The notes below the pieces were generated by a model that made no database searches, had not been told where the DNA came from, and saw nothing but the letters and a program-made list of their open reading frames with translations. Position numbers and translations under genes: made by a program. A DNA stretch of 64,000 bases from Paraspadella gotoi (lineage: Eukaryota > Chaetognatha): contig CM119266.1 of the NCBI GenBank assembly GCA_051294375.1, positions 15,279,859-15,343,858 of the forward strand, in the 5' to 3' direction. Of this stretch, positions 26,001 through 37,645 are shown one piece after another; within the stretch, counting starts at the first letter, position 1; each line of letters opens with the position of its first letter.

Positions 26001-28904
26001 CTTGTTGCTGCTTATTCGATTTTTCTCCCCTTTTCATCCCGCTCCCCCTGAATGATCGAAATGTTTTTTTTTTGACAAATATAGCCATTCTTTTTACATT
26101 TCAAATGACTTCTGTGGTCGTTAATGTAGTAATTCTTATATAAAAATGTCGAATTAGTGGATAGATATCTTTGGGAGATTTTTTTATATCATTATTCTTG
26201 TTTTGTTTATATTATTAGTAAATTATTATAAGTTCTTTTTTCATCCCAAATTATAAGAATAGACTTTTACAAAAATTTTTTTACATTATTTAATAAGCTA
26301 AAAGTTTATAATATTTAAAACTTTCATCAGTCAAATAAGGTTTCAAAAATCAAAACCACATAAATCAATTTAAAATAAGGTCAAAGAACTTGTTTCAGCA
26401 AAAGGTATTTGTCCCTTAAACCCTGCGTGATGCGGGTCACCAGTTGACCCATAAGAGACCCCTGTCGTCCATAAGTTGACTGCTTCTTTTTATCTCTAAC
26501 ATCTTTGTGATCGTTAGCAAAGAAATTCTGAATCTGAACTATAAACAAATTATTGTAGTATGAAAAAACATGTCTAACCTTTTAAGTGTGTACTGATACA
26601 AAATACATTTCAAATTTTTGTATTAGTAAAAATTAGATAATCTAAAATCGTTAAGTTTAAAAATTAAGATATCAGCATGCACTTAAACTATGTATCATGA
26701 TTGTCTTTTTCAATTGATATTGTGATGAAAATCCCTCTTTACCCTGCAACTGCACTTTTCTTGGCATAACCCTCTTTTACGAGTGAACCCCTTTATTCTT
26801 TTTAAACTATCCTTTTAAAAAAATCACCGTGATTATTTCCAAGAACTTAATTCTCCTTCTGAAAAAAAAAACGATTTAATTTTGATTAATTCTTGATTTA
26901 GATTGGTTCCGATATTTCGAGAATAGAAAGATTGTTTAGTTATGAAAGTAAGTTGACCTTGTTTCGAGCGGAGAATTCGAGTCCTTGCCAATAATCAATG
27001 TCTTATCTCTTTCATGAATTTTTTGTTTTGTTTTGTTTTTTTTTCGTTCTGAAATTATTCAACCTGTTGTTGCCAAAAAAAATTATTTTTCTCTTTTCAA
27101 TTTTCGTTTATCAGCATGATTATCTTCTTCCGTTTTCGTCATATTACGTTTAAAAATGGCCGAAAAAAGAGTGGGAATAATGAATGGCCTAATGGCAGTA
27201 AAAACCAACGGTCGGACACATTTGTCGAAAAGATCGACGTTAACCTAAGATGAACCAAAAAGCGCTTTTGATATCTAATTTTGATTCTTCGAGGGTAAAA
27301 AATTGTATTAAAAGAAGACTTCCTTCAATTTACTTACCGCGCTGTGGTCCAAAAAGAAATTAAAATTATTATATAAATATGTGTAAATCATTTTTTATAA
27401 AAAAAATATTAGTGTGTACGACGATGTGGGCTCGTGAGTAGCGGTTTAGTTTTAAATTCTAGGTCCAATTTCAAACTAACTTATGCACTATGAAATAAAA
27501 CTCGCGTTTAGAGAATCGAAGCTTGTAATTTGTATCGGTTTCTTCCATTTCATGCAAATTCCGCGAATGTTTAAAAACTGTGGCGGTTTATTTTTTTATG
27601 TTCAGTGATGGTAGCCTGTCGCAAAAAAAAAAATTAATTCTATTCTTTGCTTACGATTATCATTCCTCTCATTATGACGATTATTATTTACATTCTTAGA
27701 GGTAGATGATTTTTAAAAAATACCATAAAATTATTTAAAGAAAAATTTTCATATAAAAATGTATACTCCAATAGATTGTTTTTATTTTCGTTTCTCAAAT
27801 TTCGGAAATGCGACTCAGTTCACTTTCTTTAACAAAGGAACATTCTGATGCAGAGGTTAGTTTATTTGATCTCGTGATATTTCATTTATACAAAAACTTA
27901 AAAGCATTCTTCTGTATCTGTACAAGATTATTCTTTTTGCGAAGTACTTTTTCATAAATGCGTTAAGAATTAGTATGTTTTTTTTAATTCAAAAAAACGG
28001 AAAAAAATTTTGTTTTTAATCAAACGCCATTTGCAATTGATTATTATTTACGATGATACAGTCAGTGCCATTGTTCAAATGTGATCAACTTTCTACAATT
28101 CCTAAAGAAAGTGAAAAATAAATCTTCACCCACTAAGATTAAGAGCGACTTGAGTTCTCGTAGTATGTTTTCACTTTAATACATCTGAGATTGGATAATT
28201 TACAATTAAAGGCGTGGAATTCCCCCTTGTAAATGTCATTAGACTGTCTTTTGTTTATTCAAAATCTTTTACTCTGCCATCTTCATTATTGTTGCATTGA
28301 CGTCATCACAGTTTTCGTTTACTGTTTGTTTAATTGTTTGTTTATTGCCATGTGACGATTCGTTTATCGCATTTAGATGTAGTATGCTTTGATGCCTCTT
28401 TATTATTATGACAATAAATATTATGTAAGATAAACCTCTAGTCTTTTAATCTTGAATTACTAAGCTCTACTCTCGGTTCGAAAGTTAGCAATACAGATTA
28501 ATTCAATAGTTACTCAGACTTTAGTTAAGCGAATAATACACATACGTTTTAGTGACGGTTTCTAATTAATAACTTCTGCTCCGGGCGAATTTTCTAGAAG
28601 TTTGCCTTTTCAAAGCTCGTGCCCGCATATCCAAGTCTTTTTTTCCCTGATTTTTTTCGGCGACAAAGTTTGCGAATTTGGAGAAAGAAGGAAATATATA
28701 TACGAATACATCTTGGGACGTTGGCTGCAGGATCGTCTGTGAGAGTGAGAGAGGTGAGGGTGAGACGCATTTCACTGTATGGCTTTTGGGTCTCCGGACT
28801 CTACCGCAGCCGTTTAACCGGTTCGCAATGTTGGGATGGCGCTTCAACCCCGTCCGTCACTATTGAAATTGGCTAAGTTGGTTTGATAGTACCGCTAAAC
28901 CGTA
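23033..28904. other. A+T-rich intergenic stretch, no gene recognised
   Basis: Lies beyond the outer end of the right arm. I read both strands for exons with plausible splice sites and found none. Present are a CT/GT-rich patch near 23,690-23,745, C-rich sequence at 23,880-24,000, and long A+T-rich DNA from 25,800 to 28,560. Open frames at 24,471-24,899 and 28,566-28,876 show no recognisable domain and have biased, low-complexity composition. Confidence 0.5.
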
Positions 28905-29521
28905 GGGTGGAGTGATGAAAAGATTGAGTGATGGAACAATGTTTTTTGCTGCTTTTGTATATGTAATAAAAAACAAGTAATCCTTTTTTCAAAAAAATTT
29001 GGTTTAACAGTATTATTAATTGAATTTTCTTTATAGTAATATTCTTATAAAATCATAAAAGTTCAAAATCATATTTTTTTTAATTTTAAGAAGTTTCGGA
29101 TTTATTGGAAAAAACTGAAAAACTTTTGTAAAATATGTTATATGATATTTTTAGGTTAAAGCTGCGAAAAATGACCAAAATGTTTTATCATATAATAGTT
29201 TTTATTACAGAGCATGAAAAAGTGAAGAATTTTGTTTTTTTTTCATTTTTGATGCTGAAAACATTAGAATTTTTAATAATATGTTTTATATTTTTGATCT
29301 AAATTTTTATGAAGAATCAGAATCTTTAATAAAAATTTGTAAAAAAATTATTTTGAAAATTTATGATTTTATAAGGATATTACTATAAAAATATTATAAT
29401 GATACTGTTGCCCAAACAATATAAGCAAAATATTTTTTGTACTTTTTAATTATACTATCTCACATCTAAATATCCTTGTTTGTTCACTAAAATAAAATTT
29501 ATGTTCCCCAGTGCTCCACTC
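28905..29521. mobile_element. Palindromic MITE with TA target site (Tc1/mariner-like)
   Basis: 617 bp flanked on each side by TA. Ends are inverted copies: GGGTGGAGTGATG at left and, read inward on the other strand, GAGTGGAGCACTG at right. Internally the halves are also inverted: ACAGTATTATTAATTG... ATAGTAATATTCTTATAAAATCAT on the left against an equivalent AACAGTATC... TAGTAATATCCTTATAAAATCAT on the opposite strand near 29,345-29,415. It has no coding capacity. A non-autonomous element is my reading; the superfamily rests only on the TA flank. Confidence 0.6.
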
Positions 29522-30295
29522 TACTAAACAGTGAACACTGAACAGTAAACAGTGTACACACATTTAAAAAAGTAGTCAAATTTTTTTTTCAAATTTTCCC
29601 ATCGAATCTCAGATGGATATATGTAAATTGAAACTTTTTTAAAATTTTCATAATAAAAAAATAAGCGTTCAATCATAAAAAATAAATTGAGTGGTTAAGT
29701 CACGACTAGAGTTCCGATAACCGTTAATAGTTAACGGTTATTAATGGTTAAAAATAATTTTAACTTAACCGTTAATATATTTATTTTAATGGTTAAATTC
29801 GGTTAATTTTCAAGTATGATTTTTTAAATTTTTTGTTATGAAAACTTTGATTTTCTAAGAGAAAAGGTTTTTTTTCCTGTCCTCTCCTCTCCCTTTCTCA
29901 CTATATTTTTCCCCCTCTTTCTCTTCTACATTTTTTCCCTTGTTTTTCCTTTGTTATTTTCAACCCTTTTAATCTTTTTTCTATCCTAATCTCTTATCAT
30001 TTTTTCTGCCCTTCCAGTATTTTTTTTACTTACTTTCTCCTAATTGTTTTCGTTTTTCCTTTCAGCTAATTTTATACATTTACATCAAAGAATATTTTGA
30101 AATATAAATATAATATGCATCTGCATATATTTTCTTGCAAATAAAATTCTTACATGCAATAATATTCTATTTTACTTTTTCTTTCCTTTTTTTAAAATGA
30201 ACAAAGAAGTAAATAAAATAAAACCGAATGAATGAAAAAATTTAAAAAAAATAAAATGAAAAAAGTTTTTAGAAAACATTTGAAAAATGAAATAG

Positions 30296-30549
30296 TGTGG
30301 CGGTATATTCACACCGCCTCACGTCCACCATCCTTCAGCCAAATCCATTGGCTCAGTGGGGGAACACACCATCCCAGGCGTAGTGTTCCATCCACAGTCC
30401 TCACGACTTCCCTCTGCGTTGGCAAAGCGAGACCGTCTTAGGGTAACCGCGCCAGTGACTGGAGGCGTCACTTAGGTTCGGAAGCCCTCAAAGCCAACAG
30501 TGAGATGCCCCATCCCAATGGGCATCACAGGCAACCCGGCTGTTGCCAT
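30296..30549 (+). mobile_element. tRNA-like SINE, 254 bp, nested in the hAT element
   Basis: Begins TGTGGCGG, ends GTTGCCAT and is flanked by a 5-bp direct repeat AATAG (30,291-30,295 and 30,550-30,554). The head folds as a short hairpin (GGCGGT pairs with ACCGCC). An A-box-like TGGCTCAGTGG (30,349-30,359) and a B-box-like GTGTTCCATCC (30,383-30,393) about 23 bp apart suggest a tRNA-derived RNA polymerase III promoter. A second copy of the same 254-bp length is at 41,061. It has no poly(A) tail, so a small DNA transposon remains possible. Confidence 0.7.
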
Positions 30550-30706
30550 AATAGAAGGAATAAATCTTTGAAAAGACATTAAGGCTAACTAAAACTATCT
30601 TTCAATGATTATATACTTGACTTTAATACTATTGAAACTAATATTTATTAATTAATAACTCTTTTGATCAATCGATCGATCGAATTAAGAGAAAACAAAG
30701 TTTATT

Positions 30707-30845
30707 TGTTTACTAACAACGGGTTTTTATACCAAAAAACGGACATGTTTCGACTCTAGTTTTTCCGAATCTACATCAGCACGTGAGAATCGAAACATCC
30801 GTTTTTTGTAATAAAACCCATTGTTTGCAAACAAATAAACTTTGC
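30707..30845. repeat. Inverted repeat with hammerhead-ribozyme motif (degenerate core)
   Basis: Arms AAGTTTATTTGTTT... and ...AAACAAATAAACTTT are inverted. On the - strand (30,780 to 30,742) there is CTGATGT, a stem II (GATTC/GAGTC), then GAAACATGTC. That is a hammerhead layout in which the core A9 position reads T. Lies inside the hAT element. Probably a relic of a Penelope-like or related ribozyme-bearing retroelement. Confidence 0.5.
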
Positions 30846-31289
30846 TTTCACTTATCTATAAAAGCAACGAAAAGAAAGTCTTAACACAATATTCATAATT
30901 ATATTTATGGTCATGGTTTATGAAAGACTAACAACAGAAAACATGCTTTCAAGAAACTAACAACTATAAAGATAATGAGGAAGAGAAATCAAGATAGTTT
31001 TCTCAAACCAATTTTATCATTTTCAACTATAATGTGTACCTCATATATCTAAAATAGAAGCTAAAGACGATTCAGGAGCCGGAGTTTAGGAGAAAATACC
31101 ATTAAATACTTTAATTAGTTTTAAATATTAATATTTTAAATTTAAAGTTAAATTATAAAATTAACCGATTTTAACGGTTAACCGTTAAAAACGTTAGTTT
31201 TAACGGTGAAGCGAAGTTACTTAAAAATTAACGGTTAACGGAACCCTCGTCACGACGCAGTTTTCTTCACGATCAGCGCTATCTTCGAC

Positions 31290-34200
31290 ATGAATAGGCA
31301 TCTGTGCTTCAGTTACTCTTCGCTCATTGGCGGTCTCATCTTTTATTGCCTCGACGTCGGGCTCGACTGCTTCGTCGCCGCCAAACATCACCGGTATGAC
31401 AAGGATTGTTTTATCTCTTGAAATCATTCGATGGCCGATCGATTTGATGGTTATCAGTTGGATATAATTAGAAACTCCAAAATTATGAACCAGCATCTTT
31501 TTTCGGGTGTTTTTTTTGTGTGTGTGTGTGTTTTTATTATTGTTTTCGTTTTATACCATCCGTTTTTTTTTTTTTGTTTTTTTTTTCTTCCTTTTTTTTA
31601 CTTTTATCTTTTCTTTTCTTCTTTTCATTTATTTTGTTTTCTTTACTTCTCTTCTCTTCTATTTACGTCCTTATCCTTCTTCTCTTTTTATACTCTTATA
31701 TTTCCTTTTTTTCACTTGCCTTGATATTTATATTTTTCTTTTCTTTCTTTTTTTTAAATTTTTTTCACCTTCACGCTCACTTCCGACAGACCCAAGACCC
31801 CATTTTCGATTCTTACGTACAGAAACTCGGACAAAAATTGGATGATCGTGACAATCGTGTTCATCATTCTGCCAGGAGTCCTCAATGGATTTTTAACGCT
31901 CATCACCATTCGTCCCATCGACGGACCTCGCGAGGAGATCTTTTCCAAACCGGTGTATTTACGTTTGACGGCATCTAAATCTGCTTCACAAAAATACTTA
32001 GCAACATTTGTTGTAAAGATTTTTTGGTTCTTTAACAATGTACCTTTTATTCAGATGCGAATCTTTGGATACTTTTGCTCTCTGTTTCTCCTCGGTCCCA
32101 TTTATTGGGACATTCGTACATTCATTCTCCTCTCCGCTTCTCGAAGTAGGATTTCCAAATATCGCTATGCAATTAGCATTTATCAAAATTTTATGGATTT
32201 CATTATTATCTCACGGAATCTGGCGCTTTATTTTGGTTTTTTCTCCCAAATAGAAAATCGCCACAAAACCGAACAAAAGGACAAGGACGGTTATATTGCG
32301 CCCTCTGACGTAAAAAATACGAACGACGATACCTCAACAAAAGACAAAAAAATTACGGATGTGGCCGCCCGCAGTGCGGCAATGGGGGTGGTCGAACGCG
32401 GCGTGGAGGCTTTGGCCGAGTCTATCCCCCAGTGGACCGCGCAGATCTACATCATCGGCCTGACCAACAATATATCCGCCGTGCAGCTTGCCAGTTTGTT
32501 GTCCTCGCTGATCACTGCTGTTTACTGTGTTATAGGTTAGACGTTACCTAGGTTTTTGTTAAATTTTAACTTAATGACGATGAATACACGAATTTCATCA
32601 TTAAGTTAGTTTATAATTATATTGATTTGTTATTAAATCTAGATTTAAAAAATTGAAATTATTACAAGCTCTTCGGGTTTCATTTTAATTTTGATTTTAA
32701 ATCCCAACGTTGAATCTTCCACGACGCTTGGTTAACCGTCCCCATCACACCCACTTCATCGCAGACGGATCTCGAGCGCTCATCAAAGAGTTGGTCAACG
32801 CTACGGGGGGGCGTGGCCGTATTGGAAAATCCTCTTTCGCCCTTCTCGGCCTCTGGATCATCCTTGCGATGACGTCTTACGGCGCCGCGGCGTCGCTCTT
32901 CGCCTCCACGGTTCACGGCGCTATCATATTCGTCCTCTTTCCCGTCTTCTACGTGACCACGGCCGTCCAATTCTGGTCGTTGGTCAGGTGGCGCCATCAC
33001 CCAGGCGAGAGAACTGAGGTTGTCCAGTAATCAGACCGCAGAGTCACGGAAAGTCATAAATGTTTAGCAATGGCAGCATCTGCGTCAATTATCTAACGCC
33101 TGGTAAACTCGGCCTTTCTAACTTGAATATTCTTTGGTACGTCCAACAGCTACTTTTCAAAGAATTTCCATCGCTGTACAAGTGGCGATGTTTATCGCGA
33201 CGTATATCATGGCGAACAGTTGGAGGCCGGACGACACGTTGCCCGTCGAGGTTTGCTTTACCTTTCCTTTGGATTTTTGTGATATTATGTTTTGTCGCAG
33301 GTTTATGTTTTGTTTTGTTTTATGATTTATGTTTTATGTTTTAATTTTTATGATTTATCTTTTGTCGCAGATTAGGCCCAAAGTCGTCGACGAGACTCTC
33401 TCGCTGACGATCGACTCAAAACCTTCCAAGGATTTTTCTCTCGGATGGAGAGATAAGATCGGAGAGAATCATTCCGCGAGTAAATTGATGATTTAATATC
33501 TCGGCCTTGAAAAAAATTGTTTTTATGGTTTTCGTATAAATTCTAGTTGAATTCTGTCCCTAAAGTTAGCATTATTGCAACAGCCGGGTTGCCTGTGATT
33601 CCCAGCTTGGTAGGGCATCACACCTGTTGGCGTTAGGGGCTTCCGACCATAGTCATAGTCGGTCTCGCTTGTGAAGAGGAAAGTCGTAAGGACTGTTGAT
33701 GGAACGCATGGTTGGTATGATGCGGTCCCCCTCTGAGCCAATTGGTTGGGCAGACTAGAGTCGTAGGTGAGATGCCGAAGTGGTTATAATTTACCGCCAC
33801 AGCAACTCCTTTAAAACGCTTTCAGACTCCACGGGATTAGGGAGATTCTTTACTTCCACTTTGACCATCAACGGGAAGTCTCAGTTTCCTTTGGACAAGT
33901 GCAACCGGACTTGCCTTCACACGATGAGTCTTCAACTCAAAATTTCCGAGTTGAGTCCAACGATCAAGAACGGAAAGACGACGAGATTCGCCGGACAAAT
34001 TTGCAACGAATTGATTAAGAAGTCGGATATGGTGAGTTGAGTTAAAGGGTTTGGTCTACGTTTTTATTTGTTGAAAATAATATCTTACATCTCAAACAGC
34101 AAAAGCCAACGATTGAAATTCTGTCAGCTCTGCAGGAAAAGGACGTCTTTTGTTTATCAAAAATTTCGTGTAAGTTTAAGCAACCAAAAATAATTTAATG

Positions 34201-34409
34201 GAAACACCTATTGTTAAATATTTAACAATAATCTTTAAAAATTTTTTTATTCAGATTATGTGTACAAATTTTTGTTTTATACAAACTTTCTGTGGTTATT
34301 TTATCACATTTTCCTCGTGATCAGCCTCGACTGGATATTTTGGAAAAAAGATGAAATAATGACAGTTCAAGATATTTATTTGAATAACGACAAAGAAGAA
34401 GGATTGTAA
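31290..34409 (+). CDS. XK-related-like multi-pass membrane protein, 10 exons, 496 aa
   Basis: Exons: 31,290-31,393; 31,790-31,952; 32,055-32,145; 32,254-32,535; 32,765-32,987; 33,163-33,250; 33,371-33,479; 33,826-34,031; 34,100-34,169; 34,255-34,409 (TAA). All nine junctions have GT/AG ends and agree in phase; total 1,491 bp. About nine hydrophobic segments: around residues 9-30, 52-74, 90-110, 179-190, 196-213, 238-260, 265-287, 289-306 and 450-472. The first (GLIFYCLDVGLDCFVAAKHH) and the ESIPQWTAQIYII stretch (175-187) resemble the LDxxTDxW and ESAPQxxxQLYI signatures of XK/XKR proteins, plasma-membrane proteins that include caspase-activated phospholipid scramblases. The Cys-containing loop (about 354-440) does not look like XKR. 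The frame is open upstream of the chosen Met to a CAG at 31,260, so an upstream exon is possible. A SINE lies in intron 7 and a hAT element ends just 5'. Confidence 0.65.
33574..33801 (-). mobile_element. Diverged SINE copy in intron of the XK-like gene
   Basis: On the - strand it starts TGTGGCGG and keeps the TTGGCTCAGAGGGGG box A, a GCGTTCCATC box B, AGCGAGACCG, GGTCGGAAGCCCC and the CACAGGCAACCCGGCTGTTG tail of the 254-bp family. The middle is diverged and shorter. No convincing target duplication. It fills most of the intron between exons 7 and 8 (33,480-33,825). Confidence 0.7.
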
Positions 34410-37400
34410 TTAACGGTGATGAATGAGTTGATTTTTTGTTAAAAATACTTTGCAAAACTATTCACAATTCTTTTATAAACTTTTTACACTATAGTTTTTA
34501 ATTAAAAAAAATGAACTATTACTTTAATGTAATGTTCCAACTAATTTCTATCGGTGGCAGAATTAAAAAGGAGAAGCAAGGAGAATATACTTTCAAATAA
34601 CTAGCGACAAAAATCTCATTTACATATTGCAGTAGTTGGTTTTTGATAGCTTCTTTACGTAGTATTTTTAAAGCTTGGATGATATCTTATATCTCTTTCT
34701 TATGATATAAATATAAATATCTTGATTCAACTTTGAGATAAATAATAATAATTATAATGTATTATCACTTTGTAAACTCATACCATTTGTTTTAAGTTGA
34801 GACGATTGCAAAGCATCGAGTAATTGAATTAATTTCGATTCTCTTTATTAATCGCCGTGGGTTAACCGTCCCGTTTAACTAGTATTTTTAAAAGCCCTTA
34901 TTGATGGGTTTGTCATCCTCAAGACTTAATGCAGTCAAATGTGTATGTTATGTTTCAAATACTCGTCTTGTTGCCCATGCTTTTATTCATGACGACGTGA
35001 CTCTATGTCTCACTTTTTTGTCTGCATGTCTGTTTATTTTTTTTATATTTTTTTTATATAATAAATATATATTGGAAGATGTTTTAATATTTTTCTACAA
35101 CAATTATATTATTAACAGAAACGTACATGTTTCGGCTTACATTCAAGCCTTATGTTTCTATTAATAATAAAATCGTTGTAGAAAAACATTAAAACGTCTT
35201 CCAATACTTAATCACAACGAAAAGAAAGGAAATTCACGATGTCTAATAAATATATAAAAAATACATGAAAAAGTTTTCGCTTTTAAGTCATGTATTTTCG
35301 GATTTTCTAAGAGAAACCAAGAGGATTTTTCGGTCTCCACGTCTCCAATAAAGAAGAGGCAACGAGGAGGAAGAGGATCTAGAGGAGGAAGAAAAATTAA
35401 AAGCATTGTTCATTCCTAAAATGAATAAATCATTATTATTCAAGCAATAACACACAGAATGCTAAGTTTTCGCGACTGAACAGAAGATCAGGACGATGAC
35501 GAGAAGACATCTACAGTAGCAAAAACAAAATATCTTGTTCGCTTGTTTTCCAGCTGAATTCAACTTCAAGCAGCTTTAAATAATCAGGATGATTCAAGGA
35601 AGGGATATTTAGGAAATATTTCGTTTTTCTTCATAATTTAGAGTCGTGTTAAGCCGTTATGACTTTAGCAATGGATATAATTTTTTTAGAGTTATAAAGC
35701 AAGAGAATTAATGTTAAATATATGATAGAGAACTTAGCGAAAATAGTTGTTTTTTTTTAGAGGGAACCGTGAATAAGTGAATGCATGGATTGATTGATTG
35801 ATTTGATTTGATAAATTATCTAATTAATTAATTTGAATATAATATTTGATAAAATTAACTTTTAGAACATAAAATAATGACCCATGAAAATAATTTTAAA
35901 AACTTAGTATAAAATGGGTAACAATTTTACAACATGACTTTTTAAATTTTTAAACTAGATTTTAGAGAAAGCAAAGAATTTTGAATTTTTAACAACGATT
36001 TTTAATTAATAGTTAGACATGTTTCGGCTTGTTTAGGATTATCGCGTAAACTAGATTTTAATTTTTTGTTAAATAATAAAATTTGATTCCAAAATTTCAC
36101 TTAACCTTACTGACAAGTAATTACCTAAATTTTCAAATATTGATTGATGAGTCAGTAGCTAATCCTGCTGAAAAAAAACCAGACGACTAAAATCAACAAT
36201 GATTTATTCAATAGAGACATTTTAAAAACTATAAAACGGCATATTTAGAGGCATGAGTATGTAAACATCGTGATGATAATAATAATCACTTGGTTGAAAA
36301 ATGCACCTCAAAATCGCACAGCGACAAAAACCAAAAAAATTCGAGGTGGAACGGCGAAGGTTGGAAGTGTGGCCACTGTGCACGTCACCTACTCTACATC
36401 GCACGCTCGAGCGAAACGATGCAGTCTCGTGCACGTGCCTCACGTTTGATTACATAAAAGGATCCAACTGGCGAATGTGTCACGTGCGCAGTCGTTCCAT
36501 GCGCGCGCTCGACCTCATGATTCACTGATAAACTGCGATGTTTGCGGCGCATTTGCTCAAAACAATATTTCTCGAATTAAATATTTTCTTTGTCTAGAAA
36601 GTTTGAAAAGTTTATTATTAAAAACGAAAAAAGCGCAATAAAGTAAAAATTCAGATGGTGTCGTTGTTAAGTGAAAAAGATATGTGAGATGTTTACTAAA
36701 GCTATAAAAAAATAAAAGCTTGGAAAAAAAGATAATATAAATGAGAGACTGAAATCGAAAACGGTACGAGTTTATTCCCGAAAAAGACGAGCAAAAAGAC
36801 AAAATACCTTTTTTTTAAATATACGTTGAACTATGAAGTCGTAGTACACTTTATTATTGCAGAAAGACGTTTACATTCTTCCGAGACGAAACTGACAGAC
36901 GTTGAAAAAATGTTTAACATTTAATATTTAATTCGGCCGATTTTTGCATATTGAAAACGCATATTGTTACTGTTTTCACAGATGCTTCACATTTTACTGA
37001 AACAATTTGCTTAAATTTATACCCATGCATCACTTATATATAACCACTAGGAGGGATGAAAATATTTATGGATGATGATAAACTTTTCTGTATTTGCCTG
37101 CCGATTATTGGTCGCGTCCAAATTGATCGTAATTTAGTTTTCTTCCCTCCTCGTATTGATTTACTTTTAAAAGAAAATCACTTTGTCACGAAAACATGAA
37201 AAGCATTACTAAGTCACTTGGGTCATTTTACAAGGAAAAGACGAGACAATTTTTTTTAGATCTGTAGGTTTTAACAATTTTTTTTTCATTCATAAACCAG
37301 GCTGTAGTCTTTTAAAAAAAATTCTTCCACTGTTTTTTTTTAATGCTGATTATCACAGTTTTAGTTAAATGAGGTGTTCTAAGATAATGATGTTCTCGTT

Positions 37401-37645
37401 CGGCACAATGTTAATATAAACAAACTAAAAACATTAAAGAATCGTTTATCCGCTGATTCCATTGAAAGGCATTATTTTATTTTTAAGGAAATGAAAAAAA
37501 AAAACGGTGCCGAGTGATTGAGAAAATAAAAACTTTTTTTCCAACTAACATATAATTAAAAAAAATGCCACTACGAAGTAATTTTAAAAAACCAAAAAGT
37601 TTCTAAAACTAAAATTAAAAAAAACAACAAAAAAACGAAACCACG
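34410..37645. other. A+T-rich intergenic stretch with ribozyme relics
   Basis: Between the 3' ends of two convergent genes. No exon supported. Contents: the inverted repeat at 35,072-35,206, a further GAAACATGTC signature on the - strand at 36,013-36,028 after a GGC/GCC half stem, and otherwise A+T-rich sequence. A short open frame at 36,301-36,528 on the + strand is G+C-richer than its surroundings (G+C-rich 36,340-36,525) but shows no recognisable domain. Confidence 0.5.
35072..35206. repeat. Inverted repeat with partial hammerhead motif
   Basis: Arms TTGGAAGATGTTTTAATA and TTAAAACGTCTTCCAA are inverted around a centre that reads on the - strand GGCTT-loop-AAGCC, then GAAACATGTAC (35,149 to 35,123). 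The CTGATGA half of the core is lost, so self-cleavage is unlikely. The same GAAACATGT signature appears at three other places in the window. Confidence 0.5.

Larger units (their letters stand above)
29707..31248. mobile_element. Non-autonomous hAT-type element, 1,542 bp, with 8-bp target duplication
   Basis: Flanked by a perfect 8-bp direct repeat GTCACGAC (29,699-29,706 and 31,249-31,256). Termini are inverted repeats: TAGAGTTCCGATAACCG at left and, on the other strand, GAGGGTTCCGTTAACCG at right. Both are followed by further TTAACGGTTA-type motifs, which are subterminal repeats typical of hAT elements. There is no transposase frame. The interior is A+T-rich and carries a nested SINE (30,296-30,549) and a hammerhead-containing inverted repeat (about 30,707-30,845). 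The right end lies about 40 bp upstream of the first exon of the XK-like gene. Confidence 0.75.
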
